64,000 nt of DNA, from the NCBI GenBank assembly GCA_022561385.1, contig JADFRG010000005.1:1-64000 (forward strand), written 5' to 3'. Within the stretch, counting starts at the first letter, position 1. The number at the start of each line of letters is the position of its first letter. This stretch comes from Chloroflexota bacterium. GTDB lineage: Bacteria; Chloroflexota; Anaerolineae; Anaerolineales; E44-bin32. The notes under the pieces were generated by a model. That model did not search any database, was not told the DNA's origin, and worked only from the letters and a program-made list of their open reading frames with translations. Below are positions 1 through 9,473 of this stretch, piece by piece. Both the position numbers and the translations under genes were made by a program.

Positions 1-64
1 CCCCTAAGTTACGCTCACCGTCCATACTGGGCCCAGCCCACCCGGACCCGAACCAACATCTCGA

Positions 65-2104
65 TCAGACGGCTTCAAGTGCCTGCTCCGCTTCTCTTAG
101 CGGATCGGGCTCGTCCTGGGGCTCATCAATGCCCGCATCTTGCTCTTGGTCAATGGGCAACAGAATCGTGAAGGTCGTTCCGAGGCCTGGCTTGCTGTCC
201 ACGCTGATCTGACCGCGATGGCGCGTGATGATGCCGAAGCTCACCGACAGCCCCAGACCGGTTCCTTCGCCTTCGGGCTTGGTCGTGAAGAAGGGATCGA
301 AAATTCGCTTGAGATTCTTTTCAGGTATGCCAACTCCGTTGTCTTGAACGGACAAGGCAATCGAGCTTTCGGCCTCGCTCAAGTTGATGCGGACCGTGCC
401 GCCATTTTTCATGGCCTGAATGGCATTGCCAATCAGATTGATCAGTACCTGCTCAATCTGCTGCGCGTCGTACCAAATCAGCACCGGACTTGGCGGCATA
501 TCGACTTTGACTTCGACCTTACCCTTGCGCGCCAGATACTCGGTCAGCCGCAGACTCGCCTCGACCGTCTCCCGCAGGTCTCGCCGCTCCAACTCGGGAG
601 TGGACTGACGGGCGAACTTCAGCAGGTCGGTGACAATCGTGCTGGCCTTGGTGGCGCTCTCTCGAATCGTCGCCAACTGGTCTTTCATGGAAGGATCGAC
701 CGAGAACTCTTCGCTGAGTTCCTCTGCCAGTCCCTTGATCACCGCCAACGGATTCTTTACTTCGTGTACGATGCCTGCGGTGAGCTGACCCACTGAGGCC
801 AGTTTCTCAGACTGGATGAGTTGGGCTTGGGCGGTCTGCAGCCGGGCATTAATTTCCGCCAATTCCTTATTGCGGAGCAGCGTCTCGTCATAAAGGCGCG
901 CGGCCTCGGCTGTGCGATCGCGGAGCCGGAGGGTCATGATGTCGAACGCACCTGCCAGTTCGCCGATCTCGTCCGTGCCCCGAAGACCGGTGTTTTGATT
1001 CAAGTCGCCGGCCGCAACGGCCTGGGAGACGGAACGCAGCCGAAGGATGGGTTTGGCTATAGATTGTGCCAACAGGTAGCCAACCACGATGGTTGCGAGC
1101 GTACCGGCCGAGAATATGAGACTGAATGTGGTGCGGCTGGTGGCCATGGTGGTTAAGATGAAATTGCTGGGCAGAGCAACGCCGAGAATGCCGGTCTCGT
1201 TCGAACGAATAACCAGCGGCGCGTAGGTCGACTTGTAGTCTCGCCCATACAGATCAAAGTCCAGCGTCACGGACTGCTTCGTTTCGTTGATCAGACCCGG
1301 GTTGATCTCCACCGGACCGAATCCAGTTTCGGGCTCCACGAAAGTGGTCGAAACCAATGACCCGTCGTTGTCGAGCAGAATGACATCCGCAAGCGATTGA
1401 TTCTTCATATCGGACAACAACGTATCGAGACTGGTGCCTGCGAGCAGCACACCCAGCAGTTCGCCATTCGCATCGCGAACAGGGGCGCTGGTGAACAGGT
1501 AGGGCCCGAATGAGGTGACCAGCAGGCCGGCGTACTTATCGCCGATGCCATCCTGATCGTTTTTCAATATGTCAGAAACGATCTTGAACTGCGAGAAGTC
1601 GCCTCCCTCAGAGATGATGTATTCGGCCGAGGAAGGGTGTCGCGCGAGCGTGATGATCTCGGTGCCTGTCAAGTCGACCACCGTTGTGGCCTGGATCCCA
1701 CTGTTGAGGACGATCGGAAATAACAGATCCTGGAGTGCCTGAGGATCGCGGGCAACCAAAGCCTCCGGGACGCCTTCGGTGAAAGCCATCAGGCGCAGAT
1801 CTTCCAGATGGGTTCTCTCCTTACGCACGATCCCATCACCTGCCACTCGGCTCGCCTCTAACAGCTGATTGGTAAATCTCTCGGACAGGGAGGAGGTCAC
1901 CAGTCGCGTGATCACATAGACGCCGACCATTGCGATCAGCAGAGTAAGGATGACATACGGGATGATCAGCTTTGCGCGAAGGCTTGCGAAAACGCCGATC
2001 AGCCTGTTGAGGGTCGGGACCGGTTTCTTCCCAAAGTCCTGGGAATCTCCCGAACTTCGTTCGAATGCAGAGCTGGTTATGTCCACGTCTCTACCCCACG
2101 CCAT
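65..2104 (-). CDS. Membrane-bound sensor histidine kinase
   Basis: This 679-residue protein should autophosphorylate on histidine in response to an extracytoplasmic or membrane signal. The first transmembrane helix is at about residues 44-66. A roughly 255-residue extracytoplasmic sensor region of Cache type follows, then a second helix at about 325-348 and a HAMP linker at 349-401. A short coiled coil leads to the HisKA domain, with the phosphoacceptor His447 in HEVKNP. The ATPase domain has an N-box ([12 protein letters not shown]), a G1 box (DNGVGIP), an F-box ([11 protein letters not shown]) and a G2 box (GTGLGLSV). All catalytic boxes are intact. It lies 28 bp downstream of a REC-GGDEF gene on the same strand, so the two probably form one operon and a signalling pair. 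The ligand cannot be told from sequence. Confidence 0.92.
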   Translation of the reverse strand: MAWGRDVDITSSAFERSSGDSQDFGKKPVPTLNRLIGVFASLRAKLIIPYVILTLLIAMVGVYVITRLVTSSLSERFTNQLLEASRVAGDGIVRKERTHLEDLRLMAFTEGVPEALVARDPQALQDLLFPIVLNSGIQATTVVDLTGTEIITLARHPSSAEYIISEGGDFSQFKIVSDILKNDQDGIGDKYAGLLVTSFGPYLFTSAPVRDANGELLGVLLAGTSLDTLLSDMKNQSLADVILLDNDGSLVSTTFVEPETGFGPVEINPGLINETKQSVTLDFDLYGRDYKSTYAPLVIRSNETGILGVALPSNFILTTMATSRTTFSLIFSAGTLATIVVGYLLAQSIAKPILRLRSVSQAVAAGDLNQNTGLRGTDEIGELAGAFDIMTLRLRDRTAEAARLYDETLLRNKELAEINARLQTAQAQLIQSEKLASVGQLTAGIVHEVKNPLAVIKGLAEELSEEFSVDPSMKDQLATIRESATKASTIVTDLLKFARQSTPELERRDLRETVEASLRLTEYLARKGKVEVKVDMPPSPVLIWYDAQQIEQVLINLIGNAIQAMKNGGTVRINLSEAESSIALSVQDNGVGIPEKNLKRIFDPFFTTKPEGEGTGLGLSVSFGIITRHRGQISVDSKPGLGTTFTILLPIDQEQDAGIDEPQDEPDPLREAEQALEAV

Positions 2105-2132
2105 CCTGACTGGAACCCCTTGAACTCGACCA

Positions 2133-3095
2133 TCAACTTCTCTCCAACACCTCGACTGGCGTGTCGTCTGGAACCTGCATCACGATTTGTCGCCCGCCCG
2201 CGCGCTTCGCGCGGTAGAGCGCCTGGTCCACGGCGCGCAGAAAATCCTCGGCGGAAGCATGCTCGTCGCCCAGCTGGGCTACACCGCCGCTGACCGAAAA
2301 CATGTCTTCGTGTTTTTCGGACGGTCGGATCTTGTCGCAGATGCGTTCCGCGATCTTGGCCGCAAGCTCAAGCTCGACTTCGGGCAGGATTACGACGAAT
2401 TCGTCGCCTCCAAATCTGCCCGGCATGTCCACGCGCCGGATCTGGCTGCGGATCACATCGGCAACCATTTTGAGCGCTGCGTCACCCGCTGGATGTCCAT
2501 AGGTGTCATTGATCGTTTTGAGGCCGTCCATATCGATCATGACTATTGAAAGCGGCCGCTTGTACCGACGCGCTCGCTCAAATTCGTTAGCCAGGGCTTC
2601 GTCCAACTTGTGTCGATTAAACAAACCCGTAAGACCGTCGGTAACTGCCAATCGCTGCACTTCTCTAAACAGCCGATCGTTCTCCCGCATCAGATTGGCG
2701 TGATCGAGCGCGCGGGCGACTGTGATCTCGAAATCGGCCAACGATTCCAATGGTTTCGTTAAATAGTCGTAAACGCCTGAACGCAGGGCTTCGAGGGCAG
2801 TTTCGACGGTTGCGCTGGCGGTCAGGATAATGGCGTGGATATCGGGGTCCTTCTCCTGGGCCTTCCGAATCACTTCCAGACCCGAATGACCAGGCATGTA
2901 GAGGTCGGAAATAATTAAGTCGAAACGTTCCCCCTCCAGGGCTTCCATCGCTTCATTGCCATCCTCAACTTCCAGGACCGAGAGGCCCATCTTTTCCGCG
3001 CGCCGCACGAGCAGCTGGCGGAATTGTGAGTCGTCATCAGCAACGAGCACACGCCCTGAAAGTTGCCGGATCTTTTCTTTTCCGTTTGACCGCAT
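2133..3095 (-). CDS. Response regulator with diguanylate cyclase output (REC-GGDEF)
   Basis: The protein has 320 residues. An N-terminal receiver domain has an acidic cluster (ADDD), phosphoacceptor Asp64 in ISDLYMPG and the conserved Lys of TKPL. A linker helix leads to a GGDEF domain with an intact RFGGDEF active site, so it should make cyclic di-GMP from two GTP when phosphorylated. Its likely phosphodonor is the histidine kinase encoded immediately downstream. No RxxD inhibitory site was clearly seen before GGDEF. The ATG start at 3095 gives a receiver domain of normal length. The protein is probably cytosolic. Confidence 0.93.
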   Translation of the reverse strand: MRSNGKEKIRQLSGRVLVADDDSQFRQLLVRRAEKMGLSVLEVEDGNEAMEALEGERFDLIISDLYMPGHSGLEVIRKAQEKDPDIHAIILTASATVETALEALRSGVYDYLTKPLESLADFEITVARALDHANLMRENDRLFREVQRLAVTDGLTGLFNRHKLDEALANEFERARRYKRPLSIVMIDMDGLKTINDTYGHPAGDAALKMVADVIRSQIRRVDMPGRFGGDEFVVILPEVELELAAKIAERICDKIRPSEKHEDMFSVSGGVAQLGDEHASAEDFLRAVDQALYRAKRAGGRQIVMQVPDDTPVEVLERS

Positions 3096-3433
3096 AAGTT
3101 GTCAGAACCTCGGCAAAATCCCCACTTACTCCACGGTGCTAGACCGCAGCCAGGGGGATTCGCGGATGGTCCTAGGTCTCACGAGTCATATTACAGTACG
3201 GGGTCTGAGCGACGACCTTTCAGTCGCCATACAGGTTGCGGGGGAGTTGTACGACCTTTGTCTGGCCCAGAAGGATCTAACTTATGTGCTAGCAGAGGCA
3301 CGGCGCGGGGAGGGGAATTTTCCCCATGAGATGTACTGAGCCTCGCAGCAGACAGCTGCTGGCCCAAGGAGGTCCCGAATTCGACTTGGACGGCGTCCGA
3401 CGAAGCCCAGATAGGGCCGCCCGGTGCCGAGTT
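3096..3433. other. Intergenic region between the regulator and comEC
   Basis: I see no supported gene in these 338 bases; the short open frames lack family features and ribosome binding sites. On the minus strand a TAATAT box roughly 90 nt upstream of the REC-GGDEF start could be a -10 element, but there is no good -35. A near-palindrome GGGGAATTTTCCCC lies at 3312-3325. It has no T-run on either side, so I do not call it a terminator. Confidence 0.4.
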
Positions 3434-5683
3434 TCAGGGACCGGAACGCTGAGTCCAGACCCAGAGCTGCTCGCCATCCGTGACCAACTCGATCCAGCCC
3501 CGATCCTCGGTGGCGAGCAGGTTGGCTCGCGCGCTGCTAAAAGGAAGTGGATTCGACCCGGCAATGACGGCGACCGTGACATCTAAATCTTGCAACAAGC
3601 TAACTGAGGAGCCGCCCGAGAAAATGATGCCAGTCAGTGCAGAGCGGATGGGAGCCAGGGGAGATTGGGTCCGCGGTAGAAGCGCGATCCGCGCCCTGCC
3701 TGAAGTCAATAAGAAAGTAAGATCGCCCTTCTCATCGCCGATCAGCTCCAGGCGAGCTCCATCTCCCAGTTCGAGAGCCATGCCCCTCTGGGCTCTGATC
3801 AATTCGGTTCCCCCTGCCTGCAGAGCCTGGATCAGGGCAGCCGGCACGCGGTCAAGCTGATCAGCTGTAAGCATCAATGCGCCAATCTCAATTCCGGCCG
3901 GAACACCAGCCAGGCCGGAGATCTGGCGATCGGGCAGCACCAACCAATCAAGGCGCCGATGGAATAGTGGCAATTTTCTCCCGAGCGAATTCGACAGAGC
4001 GGTCGCAGAGTCGCCGCCGCCGATCAGGATGAAGCGACCCTCCGCTGTTTCGATGAGCGTGCCTCCCGATTCGAAGGTTGTCAGGTGAAGGCGGCCGTCC
4101 GGGCGGTCTGCCACGGCCTTCCAGGTGAGGAAGGCGACCACCAACAGTGCGACCGCTGTTGCCAGGAGGGATGGAGCGGGTAGTGCGGGCCTCCGTTCGC
4201 GCGGCAGCATGGCCCAGATGGTTACACCAAACAGCAGGGCGTACATCGCAATCAGCGCCGGGAAGCTGACCGGACCCAGATCGATTGCGGCCGTTGGCAC
4301 TTTGGCAAGTAGATCCACCGCCCGAATGGTGAACGCTGGAAACGGCCAGGCCAACCACGCCATGAGCTGTCCGAGGGGAAGCCAAATCATTCCTGCCAGC
4401 ATGGCCATTCCACCCAAAATCATGAGCGGTGGTTGCGCGGGAAGAACAATCGGATTGGCGATAAAGGATACAAGCGAGAGTCGCTGGAAGTGGTAGGCCA
4501 TCAGCGGAAGGGTTGTGATCTGGGCCGCGAAGGTGAATAGGATGAACTCACCAACCGGTCCGGAGAGCCGCACGGCTTGTTTGGTTTGAATCCAGCGAGA
4601 AGCAAACCGGACGAACCATTCTTTGATCGGCTCGGCATAGAGAACGAGACCGAGCGTAGCCGCGAATGACAGTTGAAATCCAACATCCCAGAGGACGTAG
4701 GGGCTGGCTATCGTCATCACGATCGCCGTAGCAGATAGCGAGGCCAGTGCCAACGTCGCGCGGCCGAGGAAGCGCGCGGTAAGAGCCAGACCCCCCATAA
4801 GCGCCGCCCTCACCACCGAGGCGTCGGCCCCAACTAGAATCGTGTACAACGCGATGGCGACCGCCGCGACGATCGAGCCTCTTCGCATCCCCAGGGTTCG
4901 TCCCGCGAGCGAGATGACAAGCGCGGCCAAAATAGTGATGTTGAATCCCGAAATGGCGATGATGTGAGTGGTGCTTGTGTCGTTGAAGGCCTGGCGCACC
5001 TCGGAGCTGATGCCGCTCTCGATGCCGAGCAGAATTCCGGCCAGGAGCGAAGCTTCGGGATCTGGAAAGATCAAATATAAGGTTTCCAGTGCGCGTTGCC
5101 GTATGCTGAAGAGAATGTGGACGACTGGATTTCCCTCTCGAGTTGCAACCGTGGTCACCGAGGCATTCGACATCAGGCTGAAGATGTCCTGGCGAGCGAG
5201 GTAGTCCCGATAGGAGAAGTCCTGGAATTCAGGCGGAGTCTCGAGAATTCCCAGGGCCTCCACGCGGTCGCCATAGGCGAATGAACCAAACCGGTCGGCG
5301 CGCACGAGCACGTTACCGGTGATTTCTTGCGTCCCACCCGAATCCGAGTAACGGAGGCTGTCACTGGCAACGCGCAGGCCGATGTATTCGTCTCTGACGT
5401 CCGGAAAATCAGTGACCAGACCGATCAGGGTCACAATTTGGAAGGTATCGTTGTGAGCTGACACATGCGAGGGGTCGAATTCGGGGACCGCGACCGCCAG
5501 ACGCCAGGCACCCAGGAAGAGCACGGCGACACCCACTCCGAGCCAGCGCAAACGGTTCTCGCCGACAACAGCCAGGAGTAGACCCAGGCCGCTCGCAATC
5601 AACAGAGAGCCGGCTGGAAGATTCAGAAATCGCCCCAAGGCGATTCCAGCAAGCCAGATCAAGCCGACCCAGAACAGCCTCAC
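3434..5683 (-). CDS. comEC: ComEC/Rec2-family DNA uptake channel protein
   Basis: This is a 749-residue polytopic membrane protein with a GTG start. The N-terminal part (about 1-200) carries three hydrophobic helices and an OB-like DUF4131 segment. The middle (about 200-500) is the Competence domain, with a conserved IAISGFNITILAAL segment and many transmembrane helices. The last ~220 residues align in position with the metallo-beta-lactamase-like domain of ComEC. However, the HxHxDH zinc motif is absent; the corresponding stretch reads LVLPDRQISGLAG. ComEC moves single-stranded DNA across the inner membrane during transformation. Here the channel looks complete, while the presumed nuclease domain appears to have lost its metal site. 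No other competence genes are in the window. Confidence 0.88.
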   Translation of the reverse strand: MRLFWVGLIWLAGIALGRFLNLPAGSLLIASGLGLLLAVVGENRLRWLGVGVAVLFLGAWRLAVAVPEFDPSHVSAHNDTFQIVTLIGLVTDFPDVRDEYIGLRVASDSLRYSDSGGTQEITGNVLVRADRFGSFAYGDRVEALGILETPPEFQDFSYRDYLARQDIFSLMSNASVTTVATREGNPVVHILFSIRQRALETLYLIFPDPEASLLAGILLGIESGISSEVRQAFNDTSTTHIIAISGFNITILAALVISLAGRTLGMRRGSIVAAVAIALYTILVGADASVVRAALMGGLALTARFLGRATLALASLSATAIVMTIASPYVLWDVGFQLSFAATLGLVLYAEPIKEWFVRFASRWIQTKQAVRLSGPVGEFILFTFAAQITTLPLMAYHFQRLSLVSFIANPIVLPAQPPLMILGGMAMLAGMIWLPLGQLMAWLAWPFPAFTIRAVDLLAKVPTAAIDLGPVSFPALIAMYALLFGVTIWAMLPRERRPALPAPSLLATAVALLVVAFLTWKAVADRPDGRLHLTTFESGGTLIETAEGRFILIGGGDSATALSNSLGRKLPLFHRRLDWLVLPDRQISGLAGVPAGIEIGALMLTADQLDRVPAALIQALQAGGTELIRAQRGMALELGDGARLELIGDEKGDLTFLLTSGRARIALLPRTQSPLAPIRSALTGIIFSGGSSVSLLQDLDVTVAVIAGSNPLPFSSARANLLATEDRGWIELVTDGEQLWVWTQRSGP

Positions 5684-6058
5684 CCGGTAATCTCAGCAGC
5701 CATTCGAATCCCTCAGGAATCCGCAACAGGCAGGTGATCGCTGCATCGACTGTTTGCGAATCGATTTAAGGCAGCAACCACCTCCGCGCATGGGAGGTTG
5801 CATTCGTGCGTCTGATGACCGCCGGTCGGCCCAGAGGACTTTCAGGACCCCGAGTGGGGTAGCAGGGGACTTCCATTATAGTCCTGCATCCCACAGACCG
5901 GACCGCGGCGGTCGACGGGACTAGCTCTTATGCTAGACTCCACCCTCAGGACGGTCCAGCACAAGACTCTCCGCAAATGCACTTCGATAACGTGCTGAGG
6001 AGCAACCAGAAATGGCGGGGCAGGATCCGCGGCTCATAATGAGACGCCGGAGAAATCG
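5684..6058. other. Intergenic region upstream of thyA
   Basis: These 375 bases between the divergent comEC and thyA genes hold no recognisable gene. A 6-bp hairpin (ACCTCC/GGAGGT) lies at about 5777-5797. Two -10-like boxes, TATAGT at 5877 and TATGCT at 5929, could serve thyA, but neither has a convincing -35. A GGAG ribosome binding site at 6048 serves the thyA ATG. Confidence 0.4.
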
Positions 6059-6853
6059 ATGCAACAGTATCTGGATCTACTGCGTTACGTGTTGGAAAAC
6101 GGTGTAGAAAAGAATGATCGCACCGGCACCGGGACTCTTTCCACTTTCGGATACCAGATGCGCTTCGACCTTGCGGATGGATATCCACTCCTAACCACCA
6201 AGAAGCTGCATCTGAAGTCCATCATCTACGAGCTGCTCTGGATGCTGAACGGAGACACGAACGTTCGGTACCTGAACGAAAACGGCGTGACGATCTGGGA
6301 CGAGTGGGCCGACGCAGAGGGCGAACTCGGACCGATCTATGGGGCGCAGTGGCGAACCTGGAGCGGCCCGGATGGAGACACGACCGATCAGATCTCGCGG
6401 GTGGTGGAGGAAATCCAGCGCAATCCCGATTCGCGCCGGCTGGTGGTCAGCGCCTGGAACCCGGCACAAGTAGACCAGATGGCGCTGCCTCCTTGTCACG
6501 CGATGTTTCAATTCTATGTACAAAACGGCAAGTTATCCTGCCAGCTATACCAACGCTCGGGCGATATCTTTCTGGGTGTTCCTTTTAACATCGCCTCCTA
6601 TGCGATGCTTACACAGATGATGGCGCAGGCTACTCAATTGGACCCGGGCGAATTCATTCACACCCTCGGAGACGCCCACCTTTATAAGAATCATCTGGAG
6701 CAGGCCAGCATGCAGCTCCAACGTGAGCCGCGGCCGCTACCCCGTCTTGAGCTCGACCCCGATGTCCGCTCGCTGTTCGATTATGACTACACGGATTTCT
6801 CTCTGACCGGCTACGAACCCCACCCCCACATTCAAGCCGCCATTTCCGTGTGA
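6059..6853 (+). CDS. thyA: Thymidylate synthase
   Basis: The 264-residue enzyme has the usual length for bacterial ThyA. It converts dUMP and methylene-tetrahydrofolate to dTMP and dihydrofolate in the cytosol. The nucleophile is Cys146 in [11 protein letters not shown]. The folate and dUMP contacts [17 protein letters not shown] and HLYKNH are all present. The start ATG has a GGAG eight bases upstream. Its stop overlaps the GTG start of the next gene, dihydrofolate reductase, which recycles the dihydrofolate made here. The two are clearly co-transcribed and translationally coupled. Confidence 0.97.
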   Translation: MQQYLDLLRYVLENGVEKNDRTGTGTLSTFGYQMRFDLADGYPLLTTKKLHLKSIIYELLWMLNGDTNVRYLNENGVTIWDEWADAEGELGPIYGAQWRTWSGPDGDTTDQISRVVEEIQRNPDSRRLVVSAWNPAQVDQMALPPCHAMFQFYVQNGKLSCQLYQRSGDIFLGVPFNIASYAMLTQMMAQATQLDPGEFIHTLGDAHLYKNHLEQASMQLQREPRPLPRLELDPDVRSLFDYDYTDFSLTGYEPHPHIQAAISV

Positions 6854-7356
6854 TTGTTTCGATTATCGCGGCCATGGCAGAGGGCAACCGGGGCATCGGC
6901 CTGCGCGGAGGATTGCCCTGGCGCCTTCCGGCGGATATGGCTCGCTTCCGCGAGCTCACCATGGGACACGCGGTAATTATCGGGCGCGTTACCTGGGAGC
7001 CGATCGCTGACCGAGGGCTGCCGGGGCGGCGCGTGATCGTTCTAAGTCGGGATCCTCACGCGCCCGAATTTGGCGACGCGGTCGCGAGCTCCCTGGAAGA
7101 GGCCCAGCAAATCGCAGCCCGAGACAAACAGGAAACGGAGACCTTTATCGCCGGAGGGGCGCAGGTCTACCAGGAGGCGCTCGATCGGGGGCTTGTGGAT
7201 CGGATGTACCTTACGATTGTGCACGGCCAGGTAGAGGCGGACACGTACTTTCCAGAGTACGAGGAGATAGATTGGACAACCGTTTCCAACGAAACACACC
7301 TGCCTGACGATCGTAATTCCTACCGCATGACATTCTGCCTTTTAGAGCGGTCTTGA
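6850..7356 (+). CDS. folA: Dihydrofolate reductase
   Basis: The 168-residue protein reduces dihydrofolate to tetrahydrofolate with NADPH. Family marks are [25 protein letters not shown] (in two parts: the Met20-loop region and the LPW motif), the GRVTWE segment and a C-terminal beta region ending in FCLLERS. The GTG start is embedded in the thyA stop (GTGA, 4-nt overlap), which favours this unusual start codon. The pairing with thyA is a classic one. All active-site elements seem intact. Confidence 0.95.
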   Translation: MIVSIIAAMAEGNRGIGLRGGLPWRLPADMARFRELTMGHAVIIGRVTWEPIADRGLPGRRVIVLSRDPHAPEFGDAVASSLEEAQQIAARDKQETETFIAGGAQVYQEALDRGLVDRMYLTIVHGQVEADTYFPEYEEIDWTTVSNETHLPDDRNSYRMTFCLLERS

Positions 7357-7481
7357 GACCGATCAGGAAGTCCGTACCACAGATATCAGGCTCCGCCTCA
7401 AGTAATATTTTTCATAGGGCGCAAAAGGTGGGTAAACTGGAACTAAAACGCAAGGTGCTTAACGCCCCCTGGAGTGAGAGG

Positions 7482-7919
7482 ATGGCAGCCTCAGGGACCG
7501 CGGGGTCCAAGCGAATGAGTGATGTGATGTTTGAAATCGCTCAGATTCGGGAGATTACCCACGAGGTGGGTCGTTTCGGAGGCATCATGCGCCTGCTGTT
7601 TGTGGCTGAAAGAACCACACACGGGGGTACCGAAACCATCGCCATGTCCAGCGAATTCGAGTGGCAGAAGGACAAGAAGATGTCAGCTGAAGAGCTGGAA
7701 AGAACCTCTCGAAACCTGCACAACTTGGTGCTGCAATCGCTGCTAACGGACGGGTGGGAACCCATCGGCACGGATGAGAAGGGCCGCGTCATGGCCTTGC
7801 GCCGGAAGATCGGGAAGGAAGAAGCGATCGAGCCTGAGGAGGGGGAAAATATCTCTGACAATCTCTCCTGGGGCATAACCGCACCCTGGCGCCGACAGCA
7901 GAATACCCCCAGCTCGTAA
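7482..7919 (+). CDS. Small protein of unknown function
   Basis: I do not recognise this 145-residue protein. The reading frame is open from a TTG at 7353, but the ATG at 7482 has GGAG seven bases upstream and is a better start; an ATG at 7515 is also possible. The body (from MSDVMFEIAQ) is an alpha/beta-looking domain with a charged central segment (EFEWQKDKKM). It ends in WEPIGTDEKGRVMALRRK, a pattern seen in small cytosolic proteins of unknown role. The tail is acidic, then polar. It follows folA by 125 bases and may share its transcript. A perfect hairpin sits just after the stop. Confidence 0.6.
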   Translation: MAASGTAGSKRMSDVMFEIAQIREITHEVGRFGGIMRLLFVAERTTHGGTETIAMSSEFEWQKDKKMSAEELERTSRNLHNLVLQSLLTDGWEPIGTDEKGRVMALRRKIGKEEAIEPEEGENISDNLSWGITAPWRRQQNTPSS

Positions 7920-7923
7920 TTCA

Positions 7924-7939
7924 TCGAGCACTAGCTCGA
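7924..7939 (+). terminator. Hairpin after the small unknown gene
   Basis: The perfect inverted repeat TCGAGC-ACTA-GCTCGA lies five bases after the stop codon at 7919. No T-run follows, so it could be a weak or Rho-assisted terminator, or an mRNA 3'-end protector. The rest of the gap up to 8202 shows no gene or other signal. Confidence 0.4.
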
Positions 7940-8202
7940 CCGGACCCCCCAACTACTTCAATTCGGCTTAATCAAATCGCCCTGTTCACAACGAGCGAGC
8001 GCGAATCTGGTTAACCGGGTATGTCGGCTACGGGTCAGGTCCTTATTCCTCTTCAGCTCAGCGTGGAACGGCTGTTTTCAAACCAACCATCGAGAGAAAA
8101 CCCGCGCCTGAATTCACTTGCGGCTCACCTGCTTATGTTCGATAGAGAGCAAACAGGCCCGCACAAGCGGCCAGGGGGAGGTTTCAAGCGATCGGACGCA
8201 GG

Positions 8203-8571
8203 TTAGAGCGCGCTGCGAGCTTTTTCCGCGTCGTCGACCCCAAATACCAGCTTCATGCCGGCCGAGACATAGAACAGCTCGACATTGACCCCCGCCTCGG
8301 CGAACTTGCGCGCCGTCGCTCCGAGCTCACCCGCGCGGTTTTCTGCGTCGACTACCACGACTTCCCGCTCACCGGACACGGACATCCCGGCGCCCTCCAG
8401 TGCGGCGCGCGCCGCGGCCGCGTCCTCGACAAGGATGTGGACCCAACCCTCGCCCTCAGAGGTCAAGGCGCATCCTCCATCGATGTTTATTTCGGCCCCA
8501 CCTAACGCTTCGCCAAGCTGAGCCAACATGCCCGGGCGATCCTCCAAGATAACCGTGAGATTGGTTGGCAT
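8203..8571 (-). CDS. Tandem ACT-domain protein
   Basis: The 122-residue protein consists of two ACT-type folds. The first begins NLTVILEDRPGMLAQLGEAL and the second begins REVVVVDAENRAGELGATAR; both show the beta-turn DRPG/ENRAG position where ACT domains bind amino acids. There is no catalytic domain, so it is probably a stand-alone amino-acid-sensing regulator; the ligand is unknown. The start ATG has a strong AGGAGGAG site upstream. It is separated from the gene upstream by a terminator, so it probably has its own promoter. Confidence 0.75.
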   Translation of the reverse strand: MPTNLTVILEDRPGMLAQLGEALGGAEINIDGGCALTSEGEGWVHILVEDAAAARAALEGAGMSVSGEREVVVVDAENRAGELGATARKFAEAGVNVELFYVSAGMKLVFGVDDAEKARSAL

Positions 8572-8626
8572 TGTTCTCCTCCTTAAATTGAGTCCCGATT
8601 TTCGTGGAGATCCATTCTACCTCCAC

Positions 8627-8652
8627 AAAGAAAAAGACCCGCATCGCGGGCC
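8627..8652 (-). terminator. Rho-independent terminator of the ImmA/IrrE-like gene
   Basis: Read on the minus strand, a 7-bp stem (GGCCCGC/GCGGGTC, one G-T pair) with a 3-base loop is followed by TTTTTC. It lies 22 bases after the stop at 8674 and before the ACT gene. Confidence 0.8.
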
Positions 8653-8673
8653 AGTCTAGCAAGTTGAATAAGC

Positions 8674-9174
8674 CTAGTTGAAGATCGGATCGTCCCACCG
8701 CTCGCTGGCGATCCGCGTGGGAATTAGGAAAGACTCCGCGAACCCGCGCAGGTCTCGGCCCTGTCGCCGGTAGGAGGAAATCAGAGGGTCCGGCGCCAAG
8801 AGCACCCGTGCAAAGTAATCCTGCGATTCTTCGAGGTGGGTCAGGAGTATCTCCGGAAGGCCCATCTCGCGCCCATGGCGGCTGCCTCCCAGCGCAATCA
8901 GGATCTCGCGCGCGATGGCATAGCGCCTTTCGTCGATGGGCAACTCCCAGGGTCGTATGGTTCGACCATCTCTGTAGATCGGGCGCTCGTAAACCGGGCT
9001 CCAGCTTCCGCTTGGAGTACGAACTGTGTTGAACAGGGTGGTGTAGACCGCGGGGGGGTGTTTAAGTAAGTTCTCCACCCAGATTGGAGGATGGATCGCG
9101 CCGAGATGGTCAACCAGGCCGAGCGCGAAGTTCCGTAGCAGCCAGTATCGTTCCTCTCGTGTGGCTTGAATCAT
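8674..9174 (-). CDS. ImmA/IrrE-like protein lacking the zinc-binding motif
   Basis: The 166-residue protein resembles the second half of ImmA/IrrE metallopeptidases. A segment RRYAIAREILIALGG corresponds to the helix that normally reads RxxxAHExxH, and a later part YFARVLLAPDPL...LRGFAESFLIPTRIASERW has the spacing of the conserved FA..LL.P and F.V....A..R elements. The HExxH motif is missing (AREIL in place of AHELxH). If the match is right, this is a pseudoenzyme, perhaps a binding or antitoxin-like protein. The ATG has GGTGGAG upstream. Family assignment rests on pattern recognition only. Confidence 0.6.
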   Translation of the reverse strand: MIQATREERYWLLRNFALGLVDHLGAIHPPIWVENLLKHPPAVYTTLFNTVRTPSGSWSPVYERPIYRDGRTIRPWELPIDERRYAIAREILIALGGSRHGREMGLPEILLTHLEESQDYFARVLLAPDPLISSYRRQGRDLRGFAESFLIPTRIASERWDDPIFN

Positions 9175-9390
9175 CGTCGATAGTTCTCCACCCCCTCTTT
9201 CCCCGGCCCCGGTTTCGCGTCCCAGTATAGGCGGCGCGGGCTCTCCCAGCGCTTACAAGCGGCTTACAGGGCAGATTTCCTGGGCCACATGGTTATCTTT
9301 GCGAGGTACGAAAACGATCGGCGCTCCGGAGATAATCGTCAATCCATTTCATGGGCGGCTTGTGATTAGAGTTCGCATTCAGGGACTTGA

Positions 9391-9419
9391 TTGACAACAA
9401 GGTCGGTATCCTGTATCAT
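9391..9419 (+). promoter_or_regulatory. Sigma-70-type promoter of the microcompartment operon
   Basis: TTGACA at 9391-9396 and TATCAT at 9414-9419 are separated by exactly 17 bases, a near-consensus housekeeping promoter. Transcription should begin near 9426, directly at the first base of the palindromic operator. It is the only strong promoter upstream of the ten-gene BMC cluster. Confidence 0.85.
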
Positions 9420-9425
9420 GGCATA

Positions 9426-9443
9426 TGTCATCCTAGGATGACA
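9426..9443. promoter_or_regulatory. Palindromic operator, probably bound by the GntR regulator
   Basis: TGTCATCCTAGGATGACA is a perfect 18-bp palindrome placed at the expected transcription start. A dimeric GntR-family repressor encoded 30 bases downstream is the obvious binder, giving autoregulation and control of the whole operon. Binding is inferred from position and symmetry. Confidence 0.75.
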
Positions 9444-9473
9444 ATAAAGTAGTAACATTAGGAAAGGTAACCA

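Noticed and set aside
3312-3325. GGGGAATTTTCCCC near-palindrome as a terminator
   Set aside because: No T-run on either side, a loop of almost zero length, and it is over 100 bases from the nearest stop codon in a usable direction.
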